Shown: positions 52,501 through 60,502 of the stretch, one piece after another
How positions within the stretch are numbered: position 1 is the first letter of the stretch
How the letters are laid out: every line of letters begins with the position of its first letter
NCBI RefSeq assembly: GCF_003340495.1
Contig: NZ_QASA01000001.1
Span: 1,240,001-1,304,000 of the forward strand
From: Adhaeribacter pallidiroseus
GTDB taxonomy: Bacteria > Bacteroidota > Bacteroidia > Cytophagales > Hymenobacteraceae
Direction of reading: 5' to 3'
DNA: 64,000 nt
Position numbers and translations under genes: made by a program
The notes under the pieces: generated by a model
Database searches by the model: none
Told to the model about the DNA's origin: nothing
The model's input: the letters and a program-made list of their open reading frames with translations, nothing else

Positions 52501-54672
52501 TCAACTCTTTTTCAGGTGTGCCGATAAGCCATTGGGCGCCAAGGGCAAGGTTTTAAGTTTGATGCCTGTGGCATCCGCAATGGCATTTCGGATGGCCGGG
52601 GCAATGCCTACAATCGGAGCTTCGCCGGCGCCCGCCGAAGGTAAATCCGGGCGGTTAATTTGCACAATTTGGATAGCCGGTACATCTTTAAACCGGGGTA
52701 CCCGATACTGCGCAAACGTAGGATTTAAAATTTTGCCGTTTTCAAAATCAATGGCCTCGAATAAAGCGCCGCCTAAGCCTTGCACCATAGCTCCCATAAT
52801 TTGTTGGTCTAAATGCGCCGGGTTGATAATAGCGCCGCATTCAAAAGCCGTTACCAGCCGCAATACCTTTACAGCGCCGGTAGTGCGGTCAACAACAACT
52901 TCGGCACAAGAGGCTGTAAAGCCGCCTTTTTCGGTGCCGCCGGCCAGGCCAAAACCATGATCCGGGGCGGGTTTGGCTTTGCCCCAACCAAAAGCTTCCG
53001 CCGCCGCTTCTAAAACCGCCTGCAAACGCGGTTCTTTTAAATTTTTTAACCGGAACGCCAGCGGATCTAGGTTAGCTAATTGCGCCAAGTCGTTCATCTG
53101 CGATTCCAGGGCAAAAATATTAGCCGTGGAGGCTAAACCGCGGTAAGAACCTTGCTGTAACGGCGACTCTACCGGGTGGAATTGGATTTGCTGGTTTTCT
53201 ACGGTGTAAGGGGTATGAATGCCGGAGTTACCCGAGTTGTAATTATGAAATTCCCAGGCCGTGAGCGTACCGTCGTTCTTGATGCCGCTGCTTACTTCTA
53301 TAACGCCCGCCGGCCGGAAATAAGCCCAGGTAAATTCTTCGGGCCTTGTCCAGGTGAGTTTCACGGGTTTTTGGGCTGCTTTGGCCAGACGGGCCGCTTC
53401 GGAGGCGGCTTCGCCGGAGTGCTTGCCGCCGTAAGCCGATCCAGTATCCGGCATGATTACCCGCACTTGTTCTTTGGGTAAGTTAAATTCTTCGGCTAAA
53501 TCGCTTTGCACCCCAAATGGGCGTTGCGTACCCGTCCAGACGGTGAGTTTGCCTTTTTTCCATTGGGCCAGGGCAGCGCGCGGTTCCATGGGGGCATGGG
53601 CAATGTATTCTACGGTGTAAGTAGCTTTTAACGTTTTATCAGCGGAGCTTAGCCCTTGCGTTATGTTGCCTTTGCTGGTACCGGCATTTCGGCCACCTTC
53701 TGGCGCGTTAGAAGCATTCTTTTTTAAAAAATCAAATATTTCGGCCCGCGCAGGCTGGGGTTTGGTTTGCCATTCAGCTTTAATAGCAGCCAGAGCTTTA
53801 TTCGCGGCAGTTAAATCGGGGGCCGCTACGCCTACAAAATCTTTTTCGTGTACTACCGTTACGCCGTTTATCGCTTGCGCTTTAGATACATCTACGGTAA
53901 TTAAGGTAGCGCCAAAGCTGGGTGGCCGTAAAATTTTGCCGTACAACATACCCGGCAGCTTCATATCCGACACGTAGGTGTGCTTGCCCGTAATAAAACG
54001 GCGTCCGTTTACTTTGGGTACCGAGGTTCCGGCAATTTTCCATTCCGGCACCGGGGTAGCTGGCAAATCAGGAATTATCTCTTGTACTAATTGCTTGCCT
54101 TTTACTACATCGCCGTAGCTTATTTTTTGGCGGCTGGCCGGATGCGTGATTTTGCCATTGGCTGCTTGCAGCGTGCTTTTATCAACTTTCCATTCCTGGG
54201 CAGCCAGGGTTAATAAGGTTTCGCGGGCGCTTACCGCCGCTTTCCGGAGTTGGCTGCCCATGGCGGGTGTGCTGCGGCTGCCAAACGTACCGGCGTCGTA
54301 AGGTACCTGGTCGGTATCGCCCATTATCATGTTTATGGCCGTGATGGGTACCCGCAGTTCTTCGGCTACTACCTGGGCCAGCGAGGTGCGAATATTTTGG
54401 CCTACTTCTACTTTTCCGGTAAAAACGCTAACCATGGAATCCGGGCTAATGTGCAGCCAGGCACCAATTTGGCTTTCCGGCAATTTAGCATTTGTAAAAG
54501 CAGTTTCCTTTGGCGAGGCTGCTAAAGCGGCAGGAGGCATTACCAAAGCTACGGCCAGACCACCGCCCAGCCATTTTATAAATTTCCGGCGGTTTATTAC
54601 CTCCGGGGCGGCGGGTAGCAGTTCGGGTAATTCTGCTGGGTATAACCGGTCTTCAGCTTCTCTGGGCTCCAT
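52501..54672 (-). CDS. Molybdopterin-binding subunit of isoquinoline 1-oxidoreductase-type enzyme
   Basis: A 723-residue molybdenum hydroxylase large subunit (xanthine dehydrogenase family, IorB-like). It bears a Tat-type signal (NRRKFIKWLGGGLAVAL, residues 27-43), unusual for xanthine dehydrogenases but normal for periplasmic IorB. Molybdopterin motifs include GDTDQVPYDAGTFGSRSTP, DTGSAYGGKHSG, QGSYRGLASTANIFA and GAGEAPIVGIAPAIRNA. With the [2Fe-2S] subunit encoded 12 bp upstream it oxidises N-heterocycles or aldehydes in the periplasm; the substrate is not predictable. No cytochrome c gene follows. Confidence 0.92.
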   Translation of the reverse strand: MEPREAEDRLYPAELPELLPAAPEVINRRKFIKWLGGGLAVALVMPPAALAASPKETAFTNAKLPESQIGAWLHISPDSMVSVFTGKVEVGQNIRTSLAQVVAEELRVPITAINMIMGDTDQVPYDAGTFGSRSTPAMGSQLRKAAVSARETLLTLAAQEWKVDKSTLQAANGKITHPASRQKISYGDVVKGKQLVQEIIPDLPATPVPEWKIAGTSVPKVNGRRFITGKHTYVSDMKLPGMLYGKILRPPSFGATLITVDVSKAQAINGVTVVHEKDFVGVAAPDLTAANKALAAIKAEWQTKPQPARAEIFDFLKKNASNAPEGGRNAGTSKGNITQGLSSADKTLKATYTVEYIAHAPMEPRAALAQWKKGKLTVWTGTQRPFGVQSDLAEEFNLPKEQVRVIMPDTGSAYGGKHSGEAASEAARLAKAAQKPVKLTWTRPEEFTWAYFRPAGVIEVSSGIKNDGTLTAWEFHNYNSGNSGIHTPYTVENQQIQFHPVESPLQQGSYRGLASTANIFALESQMNDLAQLANLDPLAFRLKNLKEPRLQAVLEAAAEAFGWGKAKPAPDHGFGLAGGTEKGGFTASCAEVVVDRTTGAVKVLRLVTAFECGAIINPAHLDQQIMGAMVQGLGGALFEAIDFENGKILNPTFAQYRVPRFKDVPAIQIVQINRPDLPSAGAGEAPIVGIAPAIRNAIADATGIKLKTLPLAPNGLSAHLKKS

Positions 54673-54684
54673 TTTTTTAAATTT

Positions 54685-55137
54685 TTACGCTTGCGCAGCG
54701 GCTTCCTGAATGGCTTTTATAATGCGCGGGTAGGTGCCACAGCGGCACACGTTGCCGTTCATAAAATCAATGATTTGTTCTTCGGAAGGTTGGGGATTAT
54801 TTTTAAGCAAAGCCACCGTAGATAGCACCATGCCGGAGGCACAATACCCGCATTGAAAAACATCTACCTTTAAATAAGCTTCCTGCACGGGGTGCAAGCG
54901 GCCGTTTTTTTCTAAACCCTCAATGGTAGTAATGTTTTGGCCGGCTATACTGCTAATAGGGGTTTGGCACGACCGCGTGGCTTTGCCATCTACCAACACC
55001 GTGCAGGCGCCGCATTGGCCTTCTCCGCAGCCGTACTTGGTACCCGTTAAATCTAACTCATCGCGCAGCACAAACAGTAACCGGGTTTCCGGAGCGGCCT
55101 GGGTTATGCGTTTTATTCCATTTATTTGAAGCTCCAT
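54685..55137 (-). CDS. (2Fe-2S)-binding subunit of isoquinoline 1-oxidoreductase-type enzyme
   Basis: A 150-residue iron-sulfur subunit (IorA-like). The plant-ferredoxin-type cluster motif is CGEGQCGACTVLVDGK, with a later Cys (RSC); the second cluster is CGYCASGM ... NVCRCGTYPRI. It passes electrons from the molybdenum subunit encoded 12 bp downstream. Having no signal of its own, it would be co-exported with the Tat-bearing partner. The ATG at 55137 (MELQINGIKRI) is chosen over an upstream start at 55173. Confidence 0.95.
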   Translation of the reverse strand: MELQINGIKRITQAAPETRLLFVLRDELDLTGTKYGCGEGQCGACTVLVDGKATRSCQTPISSIAGQNITTIEGLEKNGRLHPVQEAYLKVDVFQCGYCASGMVLSTVALLKNNPQPSEEQIIDFMNGNVCRCGTYPRIIKAIQEAAAQA

Positions 55138-55558
55138 GGTGTAAATAGTTGTTCGTTCAACGCGGTTCAACAAATAAAACTTGCTAAATAATATATTCCA
55201 GTAGAATCTTTTCTAAGTAAATCTACTGGAAAAACTTATCCCCAAAACAGGGAAACACTTGTAAGCTATTTAAATTTCAGGAAAAAGGCAAGAAGTAGCA
55301 AAACTGAAAAAGTTTGGGTTTAAATTTTAACCATAGCTTTTATTTGAAAACAGTACCATCAGGAAGATACTTGCTCAGGTCTCTTTCACTTTGTGATACT
55401 AGGATTAATGGTAGCTAGCCGCGCCGCCTTTAGGTTATTTTTTTAAATTTAAGATAGAAATTCTTTTACAAACATCAGGGATTAGCAGGAATGGTAAAGT
55501 AATGCTTGTGGCTATATTTATGCAATTAAAAGGAGAGCAACAAGCATTATTATATCAA
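55138..55558. other. Intergenic region
   Basis: About 420 bp. It separates the molybdenum-enzyme operon from the last gene of the hydrolase group. No hairpin, repeat or gene was recognised. Confidence 0.3.
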
Positions 55559-56320
55559 CTAACTGATCTCGCCGTTTTTAGCTATTTCCAGTTCTTCAAT
55601 AACCGCATTTTGCAGCGCGGCAAATTCTATTTCCCGATGGGTATCCCGGATAATTATAGATAAATCTAAGGCAGCAAAATCATTTTTACGACCAATGGTT
55701 GTTTTACCTAATTTATCAAAATCCCCGTTGATATCGGTAAAACTTTGCACCCACGTCAGGATAGGTTTATCATCTACTTTACCCAGAAACTTACCGAATA
55801 CACCGGCTACCGAAAACAATAAGTCCGAGATTTGGGTAACGGCACTGGCATTTTTCACGACCTCTTTTAAAGTAGAAACCACACTGGCAAATTCCGGATC
55901 ATTCTTTACATCCGACATAACTTTAGCCACATCGCGCAGGTTTTGTTTACTTTTTAAAATAGAGGCCAGCACGTGAATTTGGCTGGGGCTTTTATCTGTA
56001 ACTTGTTGCTGTTTCCAGAAATAGATAGTTTTATCCACGGGCAAATCTTCATTATCTCCTACTTTGGCAAAGCCTTTCAGTTCCAGATTCTGCAACGCAT
56101 CGCCCGTGTCGCTTACCACAATTAGCATCAGATACATTTTAGAAAATCCGGGAAAGGGCCCAATCTTAGGTGTTTTATTATTGATAATAAAGGCCCGCGA
56201 CAAACGCACCTCAATGCCCGTTATATTTTGAGAAGTAGCAATGCCTGCGGGTTTACTATTTTCGGCTCCTTCAAAAGCAAATTGCTCCACAAAAGCGTCT
56301 TCTTTAATGTTTAATGCCAT
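55559..56320 (-). CDS. Hypothetical protein, last gene of the hydrolase group
   Basis: A 253-residue soluble protein without signal peptide; I recognise no family. The first 100 residues are strand-rich (ITGIEVRLSRAFIINNKTPKIG, FSKMYLMLIVVSDTGDALQN, KTIYFWKQQQVTD), the middle is helical (ASVVSTLKEVVKNASAVTQISDLLF), then VAGVFGKFLGKVDDKP and FAALDLSIIIRDT. It could be a binding or regulatory partner. It lies downstream of the lipase gene, but a MITE-like repeat at 56466-56606 intervenes. Confidence 0.7.
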   Translation of the reverse strand: MALNIKEDAFVEQFAFEGAENSKPAGIATSQNITGIEVRLSRAFIINNKTPKIGPFPGFSKMYLMLIVVSDTGDALQNLELKGFAKVGDNEDLPVDKTIYFWKQQQVTDKSPSQIHVLASILKSKQNLRDVAKVMSDVKNDPEFASVVSTLKEVVKNASAVTQISDLLFSVAGVFGKFLGKVDDKPILTWVQSFTDINGDFDKLGKTTIGRKNDFAALDLSIIIRDTHREIEFAALQNAVIEELEIAKNGEIS

Positions 56321-56465
56321 AGTTTCTGTTTTGTTGAACCAGGATATTGTTTTTAAACCAATCGCTATTACTTTATTCTTGCGCCCAGCTTTTTACCAAA
56401 TGGTATCCGGAAGAAGCTGGTAGGTTAGAATTAATACAAACTATATCTGAAAGATAGACAAAATC

Positions 56466-56606
56466 AGGGCTTACGCAAAAAACTCATAAAGTCGTTTGTG
56501 AAGACACAAACGATGGCACCGAAAAACACATCAAGTCGTTTGTGAAGACACAAACGGCGGCATCGCCCATTGGCAGTGTCCTCACTGCCAACTTTGCGTA
56601 AGTCCT
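56466..56606. repeat. MITE-like element with terminal inverted repeats
   Basis: Terminal repeats AGGGCTTACGCAAA (56466-56479) and TTTGCGTAAGTCCT (56593-56606) match except one base. Inside are two copies of the hairpin CGTTTGTG-AAGA-CACAAACG (56493-56512, 56537-56556) and one TTGGCAGTG-TCCT-CACTGCCAA (56570-56591). About 141 bp, non-coding: a miniature transposable-element-like structure. Confidence 0.75.
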
Positions 56607-56696
56607 AAATATAAATAATTCCCGATTCTGGAAAGTTAAGTGGACCTGCGCTATTACCTATAAATAAAATTCCCTTTTAAAAAAGGGAATATAAAG

Positions 56697-56981
56697 TTAG
56701 CTGCCGTCCGGTTTCTGCTTGAACAACCATTTGGTCCACAGTAATTCTGTGCGCAATAAAGTGTAAGATTTAGCCTGCTGTTTACCGGATTTTTCGAAAT
56801 AAATGCTTTTATTAAAGCTTTTGCCTAATAACTGGCTGATAAAAATACCTAGTAATGGAATGGCTGTTGTTTTGTTTCGTTCGCTTTGGCCGGGCGCTAG
56901 GGTTGCTTCTAAATTTTTGGGCCGGGCGCGTAGCTGCGGCACGGAGAGAGCCGTATTTTTAAATTTTTCGGAAACTCCCAC
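56697..56981 (-). CDS. Small hypothetical protein (GTG start)
   Basis: A possible 94-residue basic protein that would start at a GTG (56981), 37 bp after the lipase stop. Codon usage looks coding (RKxP-rich: LRARPKNLEATLAPGQ, GKQQAKSYTLLRTELLWTKW) but there is no family match, ATG or strong Shine-Dalgarno. It may be a real small gene of the hydrolase group, or a chance frame. Confidence 0.4.
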   Translation of the reverse strand: MGVSEKFKNTALSVPQLRARPKNLEATLAPGQSERNKTTAIPLLGIFISQLLGKSFNKSIYFEKSGKQQAKSYTLLRTELLWTKWLFKQKPDGS

Positions 56982-57018
56982 CGTACCTTTATGCTATTGA
57001 CAGATTTTAAATAACTTT

Positions 57019-58419
57019 TTATGCCACAATAACTTGGTTGCCATCCGCTACGAATTGTTCCGGTTCATCGGGGGCGGATTTAATGGGCGGCGCTAAAAAA
57101 TGCTGGATTATATCGGCGAACATATCTCTGCAAACCCAGTATCTGCTGTGCGTAAAACTTATTCGGCTGGCTTTAAATTGGCAGTTTATGTTTTTCACTC
57201 CCTGGTAATAATCCAAAGAACCGCTTACGTAATCGTGGCCGTCCCAGTAATTATGCCAGGTAACGTCATCAAATAATCGTTTTTCGCAAGGCTTTACGAT
57301 AAATTTATAATCCGATTGGTTTACCCAGTCGCGTTGCTTAAAGCCATGAAAATTGTTGATGATCTGGGCCCGCAAGTACTCTTTATCTGCAACCTGTTCC
57401 CGGAAAAAGAAGGCGATTTTGTCTAAAGGGCTGCCAAAAGTTACTAAACCGGCAAACCTTTCGGAAATTTTCCGGCCATCGGCGGGGGAGTTACAAGTAC
57501 CGTTGCCGGAGTAGCCGTTTATTTCGCCCTGATTTACTAAGTGGTTTAGCCGATTTATGGCGTCAAAAGCTACCTGGCTGCCCAAAGAGTGCCCGGCGAG
57601 CAAAATTTTGCCGTAGGTAAAGGCGGGTGTTCCTTCGCTGGTTACCGCGCGAGCTTCCAGCAAGTATTTCAGCGCTTGCACGGCTCCGTCTAAAATGCAA
57701 TTACGAATTTTAAAAAAACGCGATTTAGCATCGGTTGTATTATAAATAGCAATGTCGTTGAGTACGTTGGCTATTTTGTCAAAAGTACCGTTTAATTTGT
57801 CTTGCAGGAATAAAGAAACAAAAGAACCAATAATGGGAATGGCAGTTAATAATTTCACCCCAAAATCAATGATCCAGTTCAGAAAAACAAATAATTGGGG
57901 CAAGAAGCTTACGCAAAACCAGTAACGAAACGGCTTAAACGCGCTATCTTGAATAAAAATGCTCCGGTCGTTGTTCGTTTGCGCAAAATTTACATTATCC
58001 CGGTAAAATTTACGGGCTCCTTTGGTAACATTATTCAGCCAGGTATTTAAATCTTTGATAGTCGCTTGACCTTCGGTTTCGTGCGCCCAGTAGTATTCGT
58101 AAATATCTAAATGCGGGTCTTCTGCATTTTTCGGGTAAATTCTTAAGAAATTATCGAACCAAGGCACCTCACTGTCCGAAGCTGTTTTTTTAGCCAGTAG
58201 ATGTTGAATTTCCAAGTCATAACCGGCGTCCTGGTACGTTTCCACTAATTGGCTGGCAAACCCGTCGAGGGTTTCTAAGGGATTTTGATTGCCAATACCG
58301 TGAATAACCAGAATGGCCGTATCTTGTTCCGGCCACCGACCGCCGAGGGCTTTCCGGAGATCGGGGTAGTGAGTAAGGGGCGTACTGGAATTTAGTTTAA
58401 ACTTTTCGTTTTCGGACAT
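57019..58419 (-). CDS. Lipase-like alpha/beta hydrolase with membrane segment
   Basis: A 466-residue alpha/beta hydrolase. ILVIHGIGNQNPLETLDGF (residues 36-54) provides the oxyanion His40 region, GHSLGS (Ser278) the nucleophile, Asp333 (GSPLDK) is a likely acid and HNYWDGHDYVSG (His395) a likely base. Between the oxyanion loop and the nucleophile is a long insert including a hydrophobic stretch at about 168-206, predicting membrane association; there is no signal peptide. It resembles DUF/lipase-type effectors that attack phospholipids, but no substrate is proven. A 20-bp palindrome lies 61 bp upstream. Confidence 0.8.
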   Translation of the reverse strand: MSENEKFKLNSSTPLTHYPDLRKALGGRWPEQDTAILVIHGIGNQNPLETLDGFASQLVETYQDAGYDLEIQHLLAKKTASDSEVPWFDNFLRIYPKNAEDPHLDIYEYYWAHETEGQATIKDLNTWLNNVTKGARKFYRDNVNFAQTNNDRSIFIQDSAFKPFRYWFCVSFLPQLFVFLNWIIDFGVKLLTAIPIIGSFVSLFLQDKLNGTFDKIANVLNDIAIYNTTDAKSRFFKIRNCILDGAVQALKYLLEARAVTSEGTPAFTYGKILLAGHSLGSQVAFDAINRLNHLVNQGEINGYSGNGTCNSPADGRKISERFAGLVTFGSPLDKIAFFFREQVADKEYLRAQIINNFHGFKQRDWVNQSDYKFIVKPCEKRLFDDVTWHNYWDGHDYVSGSLDYYQGVKNINCQFKASRISFTHSRYWVCRDMFADIIQHFLAPPIKSAPDEPEQFVADGNQVIVA

Positions 58420-58715
58420 AATTCTTTGATAAGCTTATACAAACAACCTTAAACGTATGGAACAGCCGGTACTTTTGCAATACTGATTTTTCAGTATTTT
58501 TTAAATTTTTAAATTCTTAAGGGCGATAGATGGTCTGGTTGCGATAAGGCGGATTTGTAGGCTGGCATTCTGTTATTCTAATCGTCTGCATAAACTCGTT
58601 TCCTATTGCTGAGTGGAATTAGAAAAAGTTTCCTTAAAAAAAGGCTGATTTTAAATGCTTGCCAAGATTCCAAAATCAGCCGAAGATGCTAGTAGTTTGC
58701 TTTCGAAAGGATCTG
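58420..58715. other. Gap between lipase and dipeptidase genes
   Basis: About 300 bp holding the palindrome at 58480 and presumably the lipase promoter. No gene was recognised. Confidence 0.35.
58480..58508. promoter_or_regulatory. 20-bp palindrome with T-rich tail, copy 1
   Basis: AATACTGATTTTTCAGTATT (58480-58499), followed by TTTTAAATT. Perfect 8-bp half-sites with a 4-bp centre. It lies 61 bp upstream of the lipase start. Identical palindromes at 63531 and (reverse orientation) 63690. Candidate operator; a mobile repeat is the alternative. Confidence 0.5.
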
Positions 58716-60491
58716 CTAGGAAGTTCTCTTAACTAAGGGTTTTACCGGTGCCAAGGCAAAGCCGCGGGTTTCCAAAAAGCGTTTGCCATTTTCAAACATA
58801 ATACCACGGATTAATTCTCTTACTTTAGCATCGTCTATTTTACCTTGAGCGTTGGTGGGTAGGAGCGTAGAGCCGCCATTTTCTTTGCGGTAAGCTTTAT
58901 CGGCAATGGGTAGCCATCTTAAAAGTACTTTTTCCAGGTCGGGCATTTTTGAGGAATCGCGGCAAATTTTTACCGGGTCAATTAGCCCGTCGAAATCGCT
59001 GCCGATGCAGATATGTTCCCAGGGATTCGGCGCTTGGGCCTCAATTTCGGCTTGGTTGGCTTTAGCTACCGCCACGATGTGCAGCAAATTAAAGCATAAA
59101 CTTAAAGGGTGCCGCTCTTCTTTAGTAGGAATAAGCCACGACTCGGCGGTTTCCAGGCTTTCCAGCGGTTCGGTGCCCAAGCCTCTTACCTGCAGGTGCG
59201 GGAAAAAAGTTTTAAAATCGGGTACCGACAAGTATTCGGATTGTTCTTTGGCGCCTAGCCCTATTTTGGCCTGGAAACCGAGTATGCGAACATCCAGCGA
59301 TATGCCAATCAGCCCGCCCGAGCGCAGCACCTCCACAATATCTTCGTCCATTAAATTAATGCTCCAAGGGTTAAAAGTAAATTCCTCATTCAGATCGGAG
59401 CCCCACTCGCCGGCTTTTCTTCTTTTGGTCGTAATTTCCACGGCCCGGATGCCCGCCTGCGCAAAACCGGAAAATTTAGAGATAGCCTCTACCCACTCGG
59501 GCAGCGAATAACCGGTTACTCCTACGTGCGAGGCAATTAGCGGAATATGCGCATAGGCGGCATTGTTTTGGCGGAGCGCGTATAAATCTTGCCGCGATTT
59601 TAAACCCATGTGCTTAATATCTATTAAAATGGGTGTGGCCTTATCGGTTCCATCAGCTTCTTTTACCGTCATGGTATAGGCGGCAGCCACTACTTCTTTG
59701 CCCAGCGGCGTAATGCCGTTGCCCACCGGGTAAAAAGCGCCGTGTTTCAGCATTTTCATCCCGAAAGCGTGGGTGGCCAAAGGTTGCTCGATAATGTGGG
59801 ATAAGTGAGTTAAGGTAATGTAAAAAAGATCCATCCCTTCGGCCCACAAGGCTTTATGTAGCCGTTGCAAGCTCGCCACCACTCCGGCGGGTTCCGCCAG
59901 ACAAAAATCCTGATAAACGGCATCGGCTTTGCCGTTGGTGGGCTGGGCATCGTATACGTTGGGTTTGGCTACCTTTACCCGCGATAAATTATGGCCGCCC
60001 TCCATGCCTAAAGCAAGAAATGTTGTATCGCCTTCTAGCTTTACGGGATTTTTCCGGGTTAAAAACGCTACTTTCTCATTTGGATTTTTAGCCAGCGTCC
60101 GGTAAAGGTCCAGTTCTTTAATAAACATGCGGTAATACGAGACTTCGCCCAGCCGCACCGATTTCATGTGTCGCTGGTCGAGGGGGCGGGTCCAGTTCGA
60201 TTTTAAGAGCTTAGATAGAAAACCTTCGCTGTCGGCAATGCCGTGTTCAATGGCTACTACGTTGGCAATTCCCAGCCGTACGCCGCCTTTCTGCATTTGC
60301 TCCAGGCAACATTGGCTCTCCAGAATGTGCAGCACTTCTTCGTCGGCCAAATCCATCAGGTCGTTTTTTAAATCCATGGCCTTGATGAGTTCCGGCGCTT
60401 GCCGCGTGGAAGGATAGTCTTCTTCGAAGCGGGTAATAAATTGCTTGAAAACCGGGTGAAAATGAAAATCAAAATAAGATTGCTGGGCCAT
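58716..60491 (-). CDS. M19 (renal dipeptidase)-like metallohydrolase
   Basis: A 591-residue cytoplasmic protein of the M19/amidohydrolase fold, larger than usual M19 dipeptidases (about 350-400). Visible metal-site elements: FDFHFHP (His10, His12), the bridging Glu164 in LGMEGGHNLS, TLTHLSH, DIKHMGLKS (His294), IASHVGVTG (His322) and GSDFDGLIDP (Asp499 or Asp501). It ends GIMFENGKRFLETRG, like the M19 helix. The extra length comes from an N-terminal insertion and a middle insert around 180-215 and 345-450. Its start lies 11 bp after the dual-protease stop, so the two are one transcript. Confidence 0.85.
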   Translation of the reverse strand: MAQQSYFDFHFHPVFKQFITRFEEDYPSTRQAPELIKAMDLKNDLMDLADEEVLHILESQCCLEQMQKGGVRLGIANVVAIEHGIADSEGFLSKLLKSNWTRPLDQRHMKSVRLGEVSYYRMFIKELDLYRTLAKNPNEKVAFLTRKNPVKLEGDTTFLALGMEGGHNLSRVKVAKPNVYDAQPTNGKADAVYQDFCLAEPAGVVASLQRLHKALWAEGMDLFYITLTHLSHIIEQPLATHAFGMKMLKHGAFYPVGNGITPLGKEVVAAAYTMTVKEADGTDKATPILIDIKHMGLKSRQDLYALRQNNAAYAHIPLIASHVGVTGYSLPEWVEAISKFSGFAQAGIRAVEITTKRRKAGEWGSDLNEEFTFNPWSINLMDEDIVEVLRSGGLIGISLDVRILGFQAKIGLGAKEQSEYLSVPDFKTFFPHLQVRGLGTEPLESLETAESWLIPTKEERHPLSLCFNLLHIVAVAKANQAEIEAQAPNPWEHICIGSDFDGLIDPVKICRDSSKMPDLEKVLLRWLPIADKAYRKENGGSTLLPTNAQGKIDDAKVRELIRGIMFENGKRFLETRGFALAPVKPLVKRTS

Positions 60492-60502
60492 TTTTTTAAA
60501 AT

